Shown here: positions 33,565 to 43,327 of the stretch, in pieces
How positions within the stretch are numbered: the first letter of the stretch is position 1
Layout: each line of letters starts with the position of its first letter
Origin: Paracoccaceae bacterium
GTDB taxonomy: Bacteria; Pseudomonadota; Alphaproteobacteria; Rhodobacterales; Rhodobacteraceae
Direction: 5' to 3'
Length of the DNA stretch: 64,000 bases
Assembly (NCBI GenBank): GCA_023383015.1
Contig: JAHDXW010000019.1
Span: 30,987 to 94,986, forward strand
Translations under genes and position numbers: made by a program
Notes under the pieces: generated by a model
Database searches by the model: none
What the model was told of the DNA's origin: nothing
The model's input: only the letters and a program-made list of their open reading frames with translations

Positions 33565-36162
33565 TCAGCCGAGCATCCGGCCGACCATCTCGGCCATGTC
33601 GCGGCTCAGCCCCGGGGTGGCGACGATGCGCGAAAGCTCGGCCCGGACCTGCGTCTGCCGTCCGGCATCGTAGCGCCCCCAGGTCTCGAACGCCGTCGAC
33701 ATCCGGGCCGCGGTCTGGGGGTTGACGGGGTCGAGGCGCAGGAGCCAGTCGGCCAGGAGCCGGTAGGACGCGCCCGAGGCGTCGTGGAAGCCCGCCGCAT
33801 TGGCCGAGAGCGCCCCGAACAGGGCCCTGAAACGGTTGGGGTTCTTCCAGTCGAACGCGGGATGGCCGGTCAGCCGCGCGGCGGTCGCCGCCGCCGCCGC
33901 GGGCGCGGCATGGGCGACCTGGAGGGCGAACCACTTGTCCATCACCAGCCGGTCATGGCCCCACTGGCGGGCAAAGCCGGCCGCCTCCTCCTGGCCGCGT
34001 CCGACCGCGAGCAGGACGGCCAGCGCCCCGGCCTGCTCGGTCATGTTGTCGGCCTGGGCGTAGAGGCGGGCGGCCCGGCGCCCGTCGTCAAGCCGCGCGT
34101 GCAGGCCCAGCGCGGCAAGCCGCAGCGCCCGCCGTCCCGCCGCCCTGGGTTCGGGCGTGTAGGGGCCGGCGACGGCCATCGCCTCGCAAAGCTCGGCCAG
34201 GGCGGGGGCAAGGTGGCGCGCGACGGCGCGGGTCAGCGCCTCGCGGGCGCCGTGGATCGCGTCGGGGTCGGGGGTTGTGCCGGCCTCGGCCAGCGCCTGG
34301 GCGATGTCGTCCTCCGACGGCAGCCGCAGCGCCAGCGCCCGGAAGGCGGGGTCGAGCGCGTCGTCGCGGGCCATCCGCGCCAGTGCGTCCAGATAGGCCG
34401 GCCCCGGCGCGGCGCCGTCGCGGACCATCGCGATCAGTACGTCGCGGGCCAGTGCGCGCCCGGCCTCCCAGCGTGTGAAGGGGTCGGTGTCGTGGGCCAG
34501 CAGGAAGGCCCGCTCCTCGGGGCTGGCCGCGCGCTCGAGGATCACCGGGGCCGAGAAGCCGCGCAGGAGCGAGGGCACGGGCCGGCCCGGCAGCCCGGCG
34601 AAGCGGAAGGTCTGCGCCGGCCCCGTCAGCTCCAGCACATGCGTCGGCACCAGCTCGGCCCCGGTGGCGGCATCGAGCAGCCCCATGGCCACCGGGACCG
34701 GCAGCGGCAGCTTGTCGGGCTGGCCGGGGGTGGGCGGGGTGCGCTGGGCGAGCGTGAGGGCATAGGTCTGCCCGTCCCACGCCTCCCCGACCGTCAGCCG
34801 CGGGGTGCCGGCCTGGGCATACCAGCGCGCGAAGGAGGCAAGGTCGCGGCCGGTCGCGTCGGCAAAGCAGGCCAGCCAGTCCTCGATTGTCGCTGCCTGC
34901 CCGTCATGGCGGGCGAAGTAGAGGTCGAGCGCGGCGCGGTAGCCCGCATCACCCACCAGCCGGTGCAGCATGCGGATGAGTTCCGCCCCCTTCTCGTAGA
35001 CGGTCGCGGTGTAGAAGTTGTTGATCTCGGCATAGCTGTCTGGGCGGACAGGGTGGGCGAGCGGGCCGCCGTCCTCGCGGAACTGGCGGGCGCGCAGGGT
35101 CAGCACGTCCTCGATGCGCTTGACCGCGGCCGAGCGCATGTCGGCGGTGAATTGCTGGTCGCGGTAGACCGTCAGCCCCTCCTTCAGGCTGAGCTGGAAC
35201 CAGTCGCGGCAGGTGATGCGGTTGCCGGTCCAGTTGTGGAAGTACTCGTGCGCGACCACCGATTCCACGGCCTCGTAGACCGCGTCGGTGGCCGTCTCCG
35301 GCGACACCAGGATCAGGCGGTCGTTGAAGATGTTGAGGCCCTTGTTCTCCATCGCGCCCATGTTGAAGTCGGACACGGCGACGATGTTGAAGACGTCGAG
35401 ATCGTACTCGAGGCCAAACCGCTCCTCGTCCCAGCGCATCGAGCGCTTCAGCGAGTCCATCGCCCAGCCGCAGCGGCCCTCCTTGCCCGGCTCGACGTAG
35501 ACCGCGAGATCGATCTTGCGGCCGGAGCGCGTGCGGTAGGTCGAGGTCACGGCGGACAGGTTGCCGCCGACGAGCGCGAACAGATAGCAGGGCTTCGGGT
35601 GCGGATCCTTCCAGACCGCGTAGCGGCGCTTGCCGGCGCCGGTCATTCCGCGCTCGACCGGGTTGCCGTTGGACAGCAGCACGGGGGCTTCCCCGGCATC
35701 GGCCTCGAGCCGTGTCGTGTAGGCGGCCAGCACGTCCGGCCGGTCCAGGAAGTAGGTGACACGCCGGAAGCCCTGGGCCTCGCACTGCGTGCAATAGATC
35801 CCGCGCGACCGGTAGAGTCCCTGCAGGGCCTTGTTGGCCTCCGGGTCGACCCAGGTCTCGATCTCCAGCGCGAACGGCTTGCGCGGCACGCGCGGCAGGA
35901 CGAGACACGTCTCGCCCACCTCGTAGTCGCCGGCTGCGAGCGCCTTGCCGTCGAGCCGGACCTCGCCGAGCTCCAGGCTCTCGCCGTCGAGGCTGAGCGG
36001 CGCACCGGCCTTGCCGGCGTCGGGGTTGGGGCGCATGGCGAGGCGCGAGCGCACGCGCGTGCGAACGGGGTCGAGCGCGATATCGAGCGCGACGGTCTCG
36101 ATGAGATAGTCGGGCGGACGGTAGTCCTGCAGTCGAACGGGGCGTGGGGTCTCGGTCTTCAT
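33565..36162 (-). CDS. pepN: aminopeptidase N (M1 family)
   Basis: 865 residues, typical of the proteobacterial PepN. The exopeptidase motif GAMEN is at 269-273 and the zinc site HEYFHNWTGNRITCRDWF with Glu at about 328 (LKEG) follows. YFLDRPDVLAAYTTRLEAD is the PepN-specific N-terminal block, and the C-terminal alpha-helical half includes GFHDASGASYRLLADWLLRL and DPVNPQTAARMSTAFETW. It is a cytoplasmic broad-specificity enzyme that trims peptides from protein turnover. No operon partner is obvious; it ends in a GC-rich intergenic stretch with hairpins. Confidence 0.95.
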   Translation of the reverse strand: MKTETPRPVRLQDYRPPDYLIETVALDIALDPVRTRVRSRLAMRPNPDAGKAGAPLSLDGESLELGEVRLDGKALAAGDYEVGETCLVLPRVPRKPFALEIETWVDPEANKALQGLYRSRGIYCTQCEAQGFRRVTYFLDRPDVLAAYTTRLEADAGEAPVLLSNGNPVERGMTGAGKRRYAVWKDPHPKPCYLFALVGGNLSAVTSTYRTRSGRKIDLAVYVEPGKEGRCGWAMDSLKRSMRWDEERFGLEYDLDVFNIVAVSDFNMGAMENKGLNIFNDRLILVSPETATDAVYEAVESVVAHEYFHNWTGNRITCRDWFQLSLKEGLTVYRDQQFTADMRSAAVKRIEDVLTLRARQFREDGGPLAHPVRPDSYAEINNFYTATVYEKGAELIRMLHRLVGDAGYRAALDLYFARHDGQAATIEDWLACFADATGRDLASFARWYAQAGTPRLTVGEAWDGQTYALTLAQRTPPTPGQPDKLPLPVPVAMGLLDAATGAELVPTHVLELTGPAQTFRFAGLPGRPVPSLLRGFSAPVILERAASPEERAFLLAHDTDPFTRWEAGRALARDVLIAMVRDGAAPGPAYLDALARMARDDALDPAFRALALRLPSEDDIAQALAEAGTTPDPDAIHGAREALTRAVARHLAPALAELCEAMAVAGPYTPEPRAAGRRALRLAALGLHARLDDGRRAARLYAQADNMTEQAGALAVLLAVGRGQEEAAGFARQWGHDRLVMDKWFALQVAHAAPAAAAATAARLTGHPAFDWKNPNRFRALFGALSANAAGFHDASGASYRLLADWLLRLDPVNPQTAARMSTAFETWGRYDAGRQTQVRAELSRIVATPGLSRDMAEMVGRMLG

Positions 36163-36310
36163 GCTCGCATCCAGCGCTTGCGCCGCCGCGGCCGCGCATC
36201 ACAGCATTGCGGAGCACAATCAGGCGCTTCGCCCAGGAAGGCAAGGCCGCAGGGCCGCGAGCTGCCGGTCCGCCGCATCGCGCGGCCGCGCCGGCAGCGG
36301 TCGGCCGAGC

Positions 36311-37903
36311 CTATTTCCTGCGCTGCTTCAGGGCTTCGACGGCCCGATAGACCGGCGGCGCCATGACCGAATCGGCAGGGCCGTCGTAGACGCCCTTCTC
36401 GGTGAGCCGGCGCTGCAGCTCACGGCGGAAGTCCGGCGTGAACCAGCTGGCGCCGAACGTGAGTATCTGGGTGTAGGCCTCCTGCTCGCCGGCCTCCAGC
36501 GCCTCGATCAGCAGCCGCGATGCCGCAGCCGCATCGGCCTTGAGGCCTCCACGGCCATGGTCTTGAAGCAGGCCGAGCCGGACCAGGGCTGCGCGGTGCC
36601 CCGCATCGGCCGCCCGGCGGTAGAGGCGAGCCGCCTCGGCGTGGTCGGCAGGCCAGATCCCGAAATGCCCATCCGACTGGTAGGCGTGCCCGAGCCAGAA
36701 CATCGAGTCGGGATTGTCCGCTTCGACACCCTTGCGCAGCCAGTACACCCCTTCCTGGCGGTCCATCTTCACGCCGCGGCCGTCGTTGTACCACCTGGCG
36801 AGCGCGTTCATCGCGGCGCCGTAGCCTCGCGCCGCCAGGTCCTCGTAGTGCTGTCTGGCCTTGTCGAGCTGGCCTCCGGCGTCCTGCGAGCGCGCGAGCT
36901 GGAACAGGAAGCGCTGCTCCTCGGGATGCGCTTTCACGGCAGCCTCGCAGGCCTGAATGGCGCGCGGCGCGTGGATCATGTCGGTGCGGATGCCGGGCCG
37001 TTCCGCTTCCTTGTCGTACGGATCGGCGGCCATGCGGTCGCATTCGTGCACCGGCGCCCGCCCTCCGGCGGCCGCTGGCGTGCTCGCGGCCGGGAGGGCA
37101 CTCGCGGCCGACGGCGGTGATGAACCCGCAGTCGCGCCGGCCGGCGACGCTGCGAAGAAGAAGCGGCCGGTGAGCGCCGAATGCTCCCACGGAACCTGCT
37201 TGCCCGCCGTCTCCTTCATCACGTCGTTGCGCACGCCGATCAGGATCGCTCCGAGGTCGTCCTTCGACGCCGCCATGTGTCTGACCAGCGCGCCGGCGAA
37301 GGGCGAGTTGCGGCCCGACCCATCGAGCGCCACGTTGCCGGGCTGCGTCGAGAAGCTGATCAGCGTGCCGACGCCCGACTCCACGGCAGCGAGGCCGCGG
37401 CCGACATCCGCCGAGCGCGTGCCCATGGCGCGGGCCAGGTTGCGCGCAAGCGGGTTGTCGCGGCAGGCATCGAGGAACAGGACGTTCGTGCCCGCCTCCC
37501 GCTCCATGACGCGCTGCACGAAATCGGCCCGGACCATCTCGAACTCGATCGAGGAGGCAGTCCCGAGCTGGGCGTCGGTCGGGACCAGGTAGTTCTGTCC
37601 GGCCACCTGCAGCCCGTGGCCTGCATAGAAGAACACGCCTGCCGCGGAGCCCTGCAGAGCCGCTGCGAAATCGCGGAGCTTGCGGTCGAACGCGGCCTTG
37701 TCGAGGTCGAGCCCCTCGATGACGGTGAAGCCGAGGCGCCGCAGCGCGGAAGCCACGTCGGCGGCGTCGTTCCTGGGATTTGCGAGGACGGGCGCGTGCA
37801 CATAGGCCGAGTTGCCGACGACGAGCGCGACCCGCTTGGCTGCCACGGGACCGCTCCAGACGATCCCCAGCAGGACAGCGAAAAGGACGATGAGGCGCTG
37901 CAT
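36311..37903 (-). CDS. secreted caspase-like (C14) protein with Sel1-like repeats
   Basis: 530 residues from ATG 37903, preceded by GGGAGGGCAGGC. A signal peptide (MQRLIVLFAVLLGIVWSG, then PVAAKR) leads into a caspase/metacaspase p20 domain: KRVALVVGNSAYVHAPVLA, catalytic His96 in FFYAGHGLQVAGQNYLVP and catalytic Cys147 in VLFLDACRDNPLARN. A Ser/Ala/Pro linker (about 275-305) separates it from Sel1/TPR-like repeats (YGAAMNALARWYNDGRGV, YWLRKGVEADNPDSMFWLG, ARLYRRAADAGHRAALVRLG). Predicted periplasmic, repeats probably binding partners. Bacterial members are common in alphaproteobacteria, yet their substrates are largely unknown. Confidence 0.85.
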   Translation of the reverse strand: MQRLIVLFAVLLGIVWSGPVAAKRVALVVGNSAYVHAPVLANPRNDAADVASALRRLGFTVIEGLDLDKAAFDRKLRDFAAALQGSAAGVFFYAGHGLQVAGQNYLVPTDAQLGTASSIEFEMVRADFVQRVMEREAGTNVLFLDACRDNPLARNLARAMGTRSADVGRGLAAVESGVGTLISFSTQPGNVALDGSGRNSPFAGALVRHMAASKDDLGAILIGVRNDVMKETAGKQVPWEHSALTGRFFFAASPAGATAGSSPPSAASALPAASTPAAAGGRAPVHECDRMAADPYDKEAERPGIRTDMIHAPRAIQACEAAVKAHPEEQRFLFQLARSQDAGGQLDKARQHYEDLAARGYGAAMNALARWYNDGRGVKMDRQEGVYWLRKGVEADNPDSMFWLGHAYQSDGHFGIWPADHAEAARLYRRAADAGHRAALVRLGLLQDHGRGGLKADAAAASRLLIEALEAGEQEAYTQILTFGASWFTPDFRRELQRRLTEKGVYDGPADSVMAPPVYRAVEALKQRRK

Positions 37904-38063
37904 GCCTGCCCTCCCCCAAAAGCGTCGCGTGCCGCCGGACGTCATCTCACGTGGACAGAGTATACCGTAGGCTTCGGCGGCGGCAACGGCGGGGCGGCCG
38001 GTGGGCCGCTCGACCGCTTGCACCTGATGGTGGTGCCGCTCGCGTAGGGGCGATCCGGTGCCA

Positions 38064-38295
38064 CGGCCGGCGCTGGAGGTGGCCGCCGCCGGATCAAGGC
38101 GTTTCGCGAGCACAATGCCGGACACCTCGACCGATCCCAGCTACGCGTGATTTGGGGCGCTTCGTGCGTGCCCCACGGCGGCGCTCCGCCACCGGGCACG
38201 ATGCGCAGTGCACGTGTGGGTGATAGGTGAGCGCGCCCCCAAGGGGTAAGCACCATCTGGGCGGCCATGTCGAGCGCTGCGGCGACTGCGGCCAA
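38064..38295 (+). pseudogene. decayed IS91-family transposase fragment (N-terminal zinc domain)
   Basis: Scraps of the IS91 transposase N-terminus are readable in three different frames: RPALEVA at 38064, FREHNAGHLDRSQLRVIWG from 38102, and HLGGHVERCGDCGQ at 38254-38295. In intact IS91 proteins the corresponding blocks are of the type RPALEVADIFR, NAGHLxxxQLKVM and AALGGHVExCEDCGH. Frameshifts separate every block, so nothing functional is made. It lies in the 848-base stretch (37904-38751) between the caspase-like gene and the catabolic operon, which holds no other gene. Confidence 0.6.
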
Positions 38296-38640
38296 TGCCG
38301 GCTGGCACGGTCCCTCATCGCCGATGCCCGTTATCGCGGCCACAACGCCCCGCCCTGCGCGTCTACACCAGCGGCCAGAAGCGTCGCATGACACAGGAGA
38401 TCAAGCGCCAGATGCTCCGCCGCTCGGCCGTCGAGCCGGTTATCGGTCACATGAAGGCCGAGCACCGCGTAAGTCGCAATCATCTCGCCTATGCCGCCGG
38501 CGACGCGGGCGGTGCTCGCCGCCGCCGGCTAGAACTTCCGCCGCCTGCTGGCTTGGCTGACGCGGCTCTTGCGTGCCTGCTGGCGCTCGCTCTCCACTCG
38601 CGCACCGCGAGGCCTTCCGCTCAAACGGTACGGTCGCGCT
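38296..38640 (+). pseudogene. decayed IS5-family transposase fragment (C-terminal half)
   Basis: Directly abutting the IS91 scrap, LIADARYRGHNAP (second catalytic Asp region), then after a frameshift YTSGQKRRMTQEIKRQM and RRSAVEPVIGHMKAEHR (third catalytic Glu), then after another frameshift NFRRLLAWLTRLLRACW. These are the standard C-terminal blocks of IS5-group DDE transposases. The N-terminal half and the terminal inverted repeats are not recognisable. The fused, frameshifted state shows old, layered insertions rather than an active element. It marks the left boundary of the low-GC catabolic operon. Confidence 0.75.
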
Positions 38641-38751
38641 ACTTCACGGACGACAGCTTACGCCTCCGGAGGAGGCCGCCTCGCCATTTTAGGCGATAGT
38701 CCCTGCCGATCAGAAAGCCAGACCAACGACTGGCGGATAGTTCACGGCGAC

Positions 38752-41139
38752 CTACTCACCGTAGGGAATCCAGATATTCTTGGTCTGGACGGATTGCTGG
38801 GCCAGCTCGCGGAGTTCCGCGCCGCTGAGACCGGCCCAGTCGTCGATCGATCCATAGTTCCACATGTGTTTGAGGTTTCCCGCCGACGCTGCCTCGATGG
38901 CCTGGGCCGACACCAGCAAGCCGTCGTACCATAGCGCCGCCACTTCGGCGTGCCTGGCGAGCGTCAACGCCAGGTCCTCGCGGGCTCCGGTGACCAGGTT
39001 GAGAACGCCCGCCGGAACGTCCGACGTCTCAAGCAATTCGTAGAAGAGCGTCGCGAGCAGCGGATAACGTTCCGAGGGGATCGCCACCACGCAATTGCCG
39101 AGCGCGATCGCTGGAGCAACCAGCGACACCAGCGAAAGGAGCGGAGCGGCATCCGGGCAGACGATGCCGAGCACGCCCCAGGGCTCATTCATCGCAAGCG
39201 TAACGTGCCGCGAGTGCGTCGAATGGACCGCGCCGTCGAACTTGTCGGCCAGGGCGGCGTGTCGGAAGAGGCAGCGTACGGTTGCCTCGACCTCCTCTGC
39301 CGCCGCCTTCGCCGAGGCCCCGGTCGCTGTAATCAGCAGTCTTTCGAGCTCCTGGCGGCGGGGACTGAGGTTCTCGGCGATAAAATAGAGGACCTGCGCC
39401 CGCCTGTGGCCGCTCTCCGCCCCCCACCGGGACGCGCTGGCGGCCGCTTCCACCGCGTCGCGGATGTCTTTGCGGTTGCCGAGCGCGGCTTGGCCAATGA
39501 CGCGGCCCTTGCCATCGACAACCGAATAGGATTGGCCGCTGTCCGGGCGCACCTTTCTCCCGCCGATATACTGCTTGGCCGTCCGGTCTATGGTGGCCGA
39601 TGCGATTGGGCCGACGCCCGGCCAGGCGGAGGGCTTCAAGGCGCCCGTATGGTGCGCCTTCACCTTGGACTTCACCCCGAGGGGTGCGAGATATTCCCGC
39701 AGGCCTTCGCGGCCGCCCTCGCGGCCGAAGCCGCTCTCGCGATACCCACCGAAGCCGGCGGCGGCGTCGAAGAGATTGGTCGCGTTGACCCAGACGACGC
39801 CGGCCTTCAGGCGCGCTGCCGTGTCCAGCGCGAGATCTATGTTCTGGCTCCACACGCTGGCGGCGAGGCCATAGCGCGTATTGTTACCGAGCTCGACTGC
39901 CTCCGCTGGGGTGCGGAAGGTGGTCACCGTCGCGACAGGACCAAACACTTCAGTCTGGAAAATCTCGGCGGCGGGATCGACGCCCTCGAGAAAGCAGGGA
40001 GAGAAGAAATGCCCGACGGGAGGCAACGGAGCCGCCGACCTGTGCAAGATAGCGCCAGCCTCCTCGGCCTCGCCGACAAGGCGCGCGACGCGCCGGAGCT
40101 GCTCCTGCGAGATGAGCGCGCCGACGTCCATCGCCTTATCGAGCGGGTCGCCGATGCGCAACATCTCCATCCGCTCTCGGAGTCGCTTCACCAAGCGGCG
40201 GGACACGCTCTCCTGAACAAGGATGCGCGAGCCGGCGCAGCAAACTTGGCCCTGGTTGAACCAGATTGCGTCTACTACGCCCTCGATCGTGGAATCGAGG
40301 TCGGCGTCGTCGAACACGATGAAGGGCGACTTGCCGCCTAGCTCCAGCGACAACTTCTTGCCGGTGCCGGCAGTCGCCTCGCGGATGGCGCGACCGACCT
40401 CGGTGGAGCCGGTGAAGGCGATCTTGTCGATGCCCTTGTGGCGGACGATCATCGTGCCCGTGGCGCCGTCACCATGGACGATGTTCACCACGCCCGCGGG
40501 CAGCCCCACCTCGCGACAGAGCTCGGCAAACGCGACGGCCGTGAGCGGCGTCAATTCCGCAGGCTTGAGCACCACCGTGTTGCCGGCCGCCAGTGCCGGC
40601 GCAATCTTCCAGGCGAGCATGAGCAAGGGGAAGTTCCACGGAATGATCTGGCCGCAGATGCCGATCGGACCTTGTCCGGAGAACTCCTCCTCAAGCAGCT
40701 CGGCCCAGCCGGCATGATGCAGGAAATGGCGGGCGGCAAGCGGCACGTCGATGTCGCGCGTCTCGCGGATGGTCTTGCCGTTGTTCATCGTCTCGAGGAC
40801 GGCGAAGAAGCGCTCGCGCTTCTGCAGGTGCCTGGCGATCGCATAGAGATAGCGGGCGCGCTGGTGGCCGGAAAGCGCGGACCATGCAGGGAAGGCCATG
40901 CGCGCGGCCTGCACGGCGGCATGGACGTCGGTCTTGCCGCCCGCTGCGACACGGGCAAGCTCGTCGCCGGTCGCCGGGTTATAGACGGCGAAGGTGTTGT
41001 CGCCCGGCTCGGTAAAGCGGCCGTCGATATAGTGGCCGATGCCCGGCCGGTGCCCCGCCAACCACTCCCGAGCATGGGCATTGCACTCCGGCGCCGGCCC
41101 GTATTCCATGGTATCCATTATGTCGACGATCTGAGTCAT
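38752..41139 (-). CDS. two-domain aldehyde dehydrogenase, ALDH16 type
   Basis: 795 residues from ATG 41139 (GGAGG 5 bases upstream). Domain 1 (about 1-490) is a complete ALDH: PWNFPLLMLAWKIAPALAAGN, FTGSTEVGRAIREA, Glu266 in SLELGGKSP, and catalytic Cys300 in FNQGQVCCAGSR. Domain 2 (about 510-795) is a second ALDH fold (QYIGGRKVRPDSGQSYSVVD, NEPWGVLGIVCPDAAPLLSL) without a catalytic Cys motif. This is the ALDH16 layout; characterised bacterial ALDH16 is active through domain 1. As last gene after deoC it would oxidise the acetaldehyde (or glyceraldehyde-type aldehyde) released by DeoC. Operon spacing to deoC is 10 bases. Confidence 0.88.
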   Translation of the reverse strand: MTQIVDIMDTMEYGPAPECNAHAREWLAGHRPGIGHYIDGRFTEPGDNTFAVYNPATGDELARVAAGGKTDVHAAVQAARMAFPAWSALSGHQRARYLYAIARHLQKRERFFAVLETMNNGKTIRETRDIDVPLAARHFLHHAGWAELLEEEFSGQGPIGICGQIIPWNFPLLMLAWKIAPALAAGNTVVLKPAELTPLTAVAFAELCREVGLPAGVVNIVHGDGATGTMIVRHKGIDKIAFTGSTEVGRAIREATAGTGKKLSLELGGKSPFIVFDDADLDSTIEGVVDAIWFNQGQVCCAGSRILVQESVSRRLVKRLRERMEMLRIGDPLDKAMDVGALISQEQLRRVARLVGEAEEAGAILHRSAAPLPPVGHFFSPCFLEGVDPAAEIFQTEVFGPVATVTTFRTPAEAVELGNNTRYGLAASVWSQNIDLALDTAARLKAGVVWVNATNLFDAAAGFGGYRESGFGREGGREGLREYLAPLGVKSKVKAHHTGALKPSAWPGVGPIASATIDRTAKQYIGGRKVRPDSGQSYSVVDGKGRVIGQAALGNRKDIRDAVEAAASASRWGAESGHRRAQVLYFIAENLSPRRQELERLLITATGASAKAAAEEVEATVRCLFRHAALADKFDGAVHSTHSRHVTLAMNEPWGVLGIVCPDAAPLLSLVSLVAPAIALGNCVVAIPSERYPLLATLFYELLETSDVPAGVLNLVTGAREDLALTLARHAEVAALWYDGLLVSAQAIEAASAGNLKHMWNYGSIDDWAGLSGAELRELAQQSVQTKNIWIPYGE

Positions 41140-41149
41140 GGGGCCTCCA

Positions 41150-42137
41150 TTAAAGCGCGGCATGCCTGAAGGAGGCCGAGTATCCGCCCGAGACATAGTG
41201 GTCGAGCTGGCGCTCGATGTCGGAGAGGAGTGTGCTGGCGCCGATCCTGAACAGGTCCGGTTCGAGCCAGGGGCGGCCCAGTTCCTCCTTCATCAGGATC
41301 AGCCAGCCCAACGCCTGCTTTGCAGAGCGAATGCCGCCGGCGGGCTTGAACCCGACCCGATAGCCCGTGCGCTCGCCATAGTCGCGGAGAGCGCGCACCA
41401 TGGTTAGCCCATAATTGAAGGTGGCGTTGACCGTCTCTTTGCCGGTCGAGGTCTTGATGAAGTCCGCCCCGGCCTGCATTGCCACCATCGAGGCCATATA
41501 GACGTTGCGTTGCGTGGCGAGCTCGCCGACGGCGAGGATGGCTTTCAGGTGAGCCCCGCCACTGGCCTCGCGCATCGCGGCGACCTCGTGATAGAGCGCC
41601 GGCCAGTCCTGGCGCAGCACGTGCTCGCGGGTGATCACGATGTCGATCTCGTCGGCGCCGCTCTCCACCGCGTAGCGGATCTCCTCCAGCCGCAGCCGGA
41701 GCGGCATCAGCCCCGCCGGGAAGCCAGTGGCGACCGAAGCCACGGCGACACTGCTGCCCTCCAGAGCCCGGACGGCTGTAGCGACGAAGCTCGGATAGAC
41801 GCAGACCGCCGCCACCTGCAGCGGCCGCTCGCCGAGACCGAGCACCGCCTGGAGGCCGTGGCCCAGCGGGTTGCGCGCCTTGGCGCAGAGGCGCCGGACG
41901 CGGTCGGCCGTGTCGTCACCGGAAAGGGTCGTCAGGTCGATGCACTCGATGGCCTTCGCCAGCCAAGCGGCCTGGAACTCATTCTTGACCGTGCGGCGTG
42001 CGGTGAGCGTAGCCGCACGCCTTTCGACGGCGCTGAGGTTGACGGCCGCCCGGTCGAACCATTCCAACATGAGCTTGGTGCCCGGGTTCCGGTATTGGGA
42101 GATCGCCGCCGTCACGTCGCGAACGGGCGCGAGCGTT

Positions 42138-42151
<14 letters not shown>
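41150..42151 (-). CDS. deoC: deoxyribose-phosphate aldolase
   Basis: 333 residues from ATG 42151 (MMHPETL; the next codon is also ATG), with AAGG upstream. Class I aldolase TIM barrel: AVCVYPSFVATAVRAL, GADEIDIVITREHVL, Schiff-base Lys in ADFIKTSTGKE, and the second conserved Lys in GYRVGFKPAGGIRSAKQAL. An N-terminal extension of about 70 residues makes it longer than E. coli DeoC, as in many alphaproteobacterial and eukaryotic forms. It splits 2-deoxyribose 5-phosphate into acetaldehyde and glyceraldehyde 3-phosphate. The start overlaps the ATPase stop by 14 bases. Confidence 0.93.
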
Positions 42152-43298
<1,147 letters not shown>

Positions 43299-43327
43299 GA
43301 CTTCTCCTCGATACCTTGCGACTCGGC

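Noticed and set aside
38569..38934. 121-codon plus-strand frame after the IS remnants
   Set aside because: Starts in decayed IS5 sequence and continues antisense to the ALDH16 gene; not a real protein.
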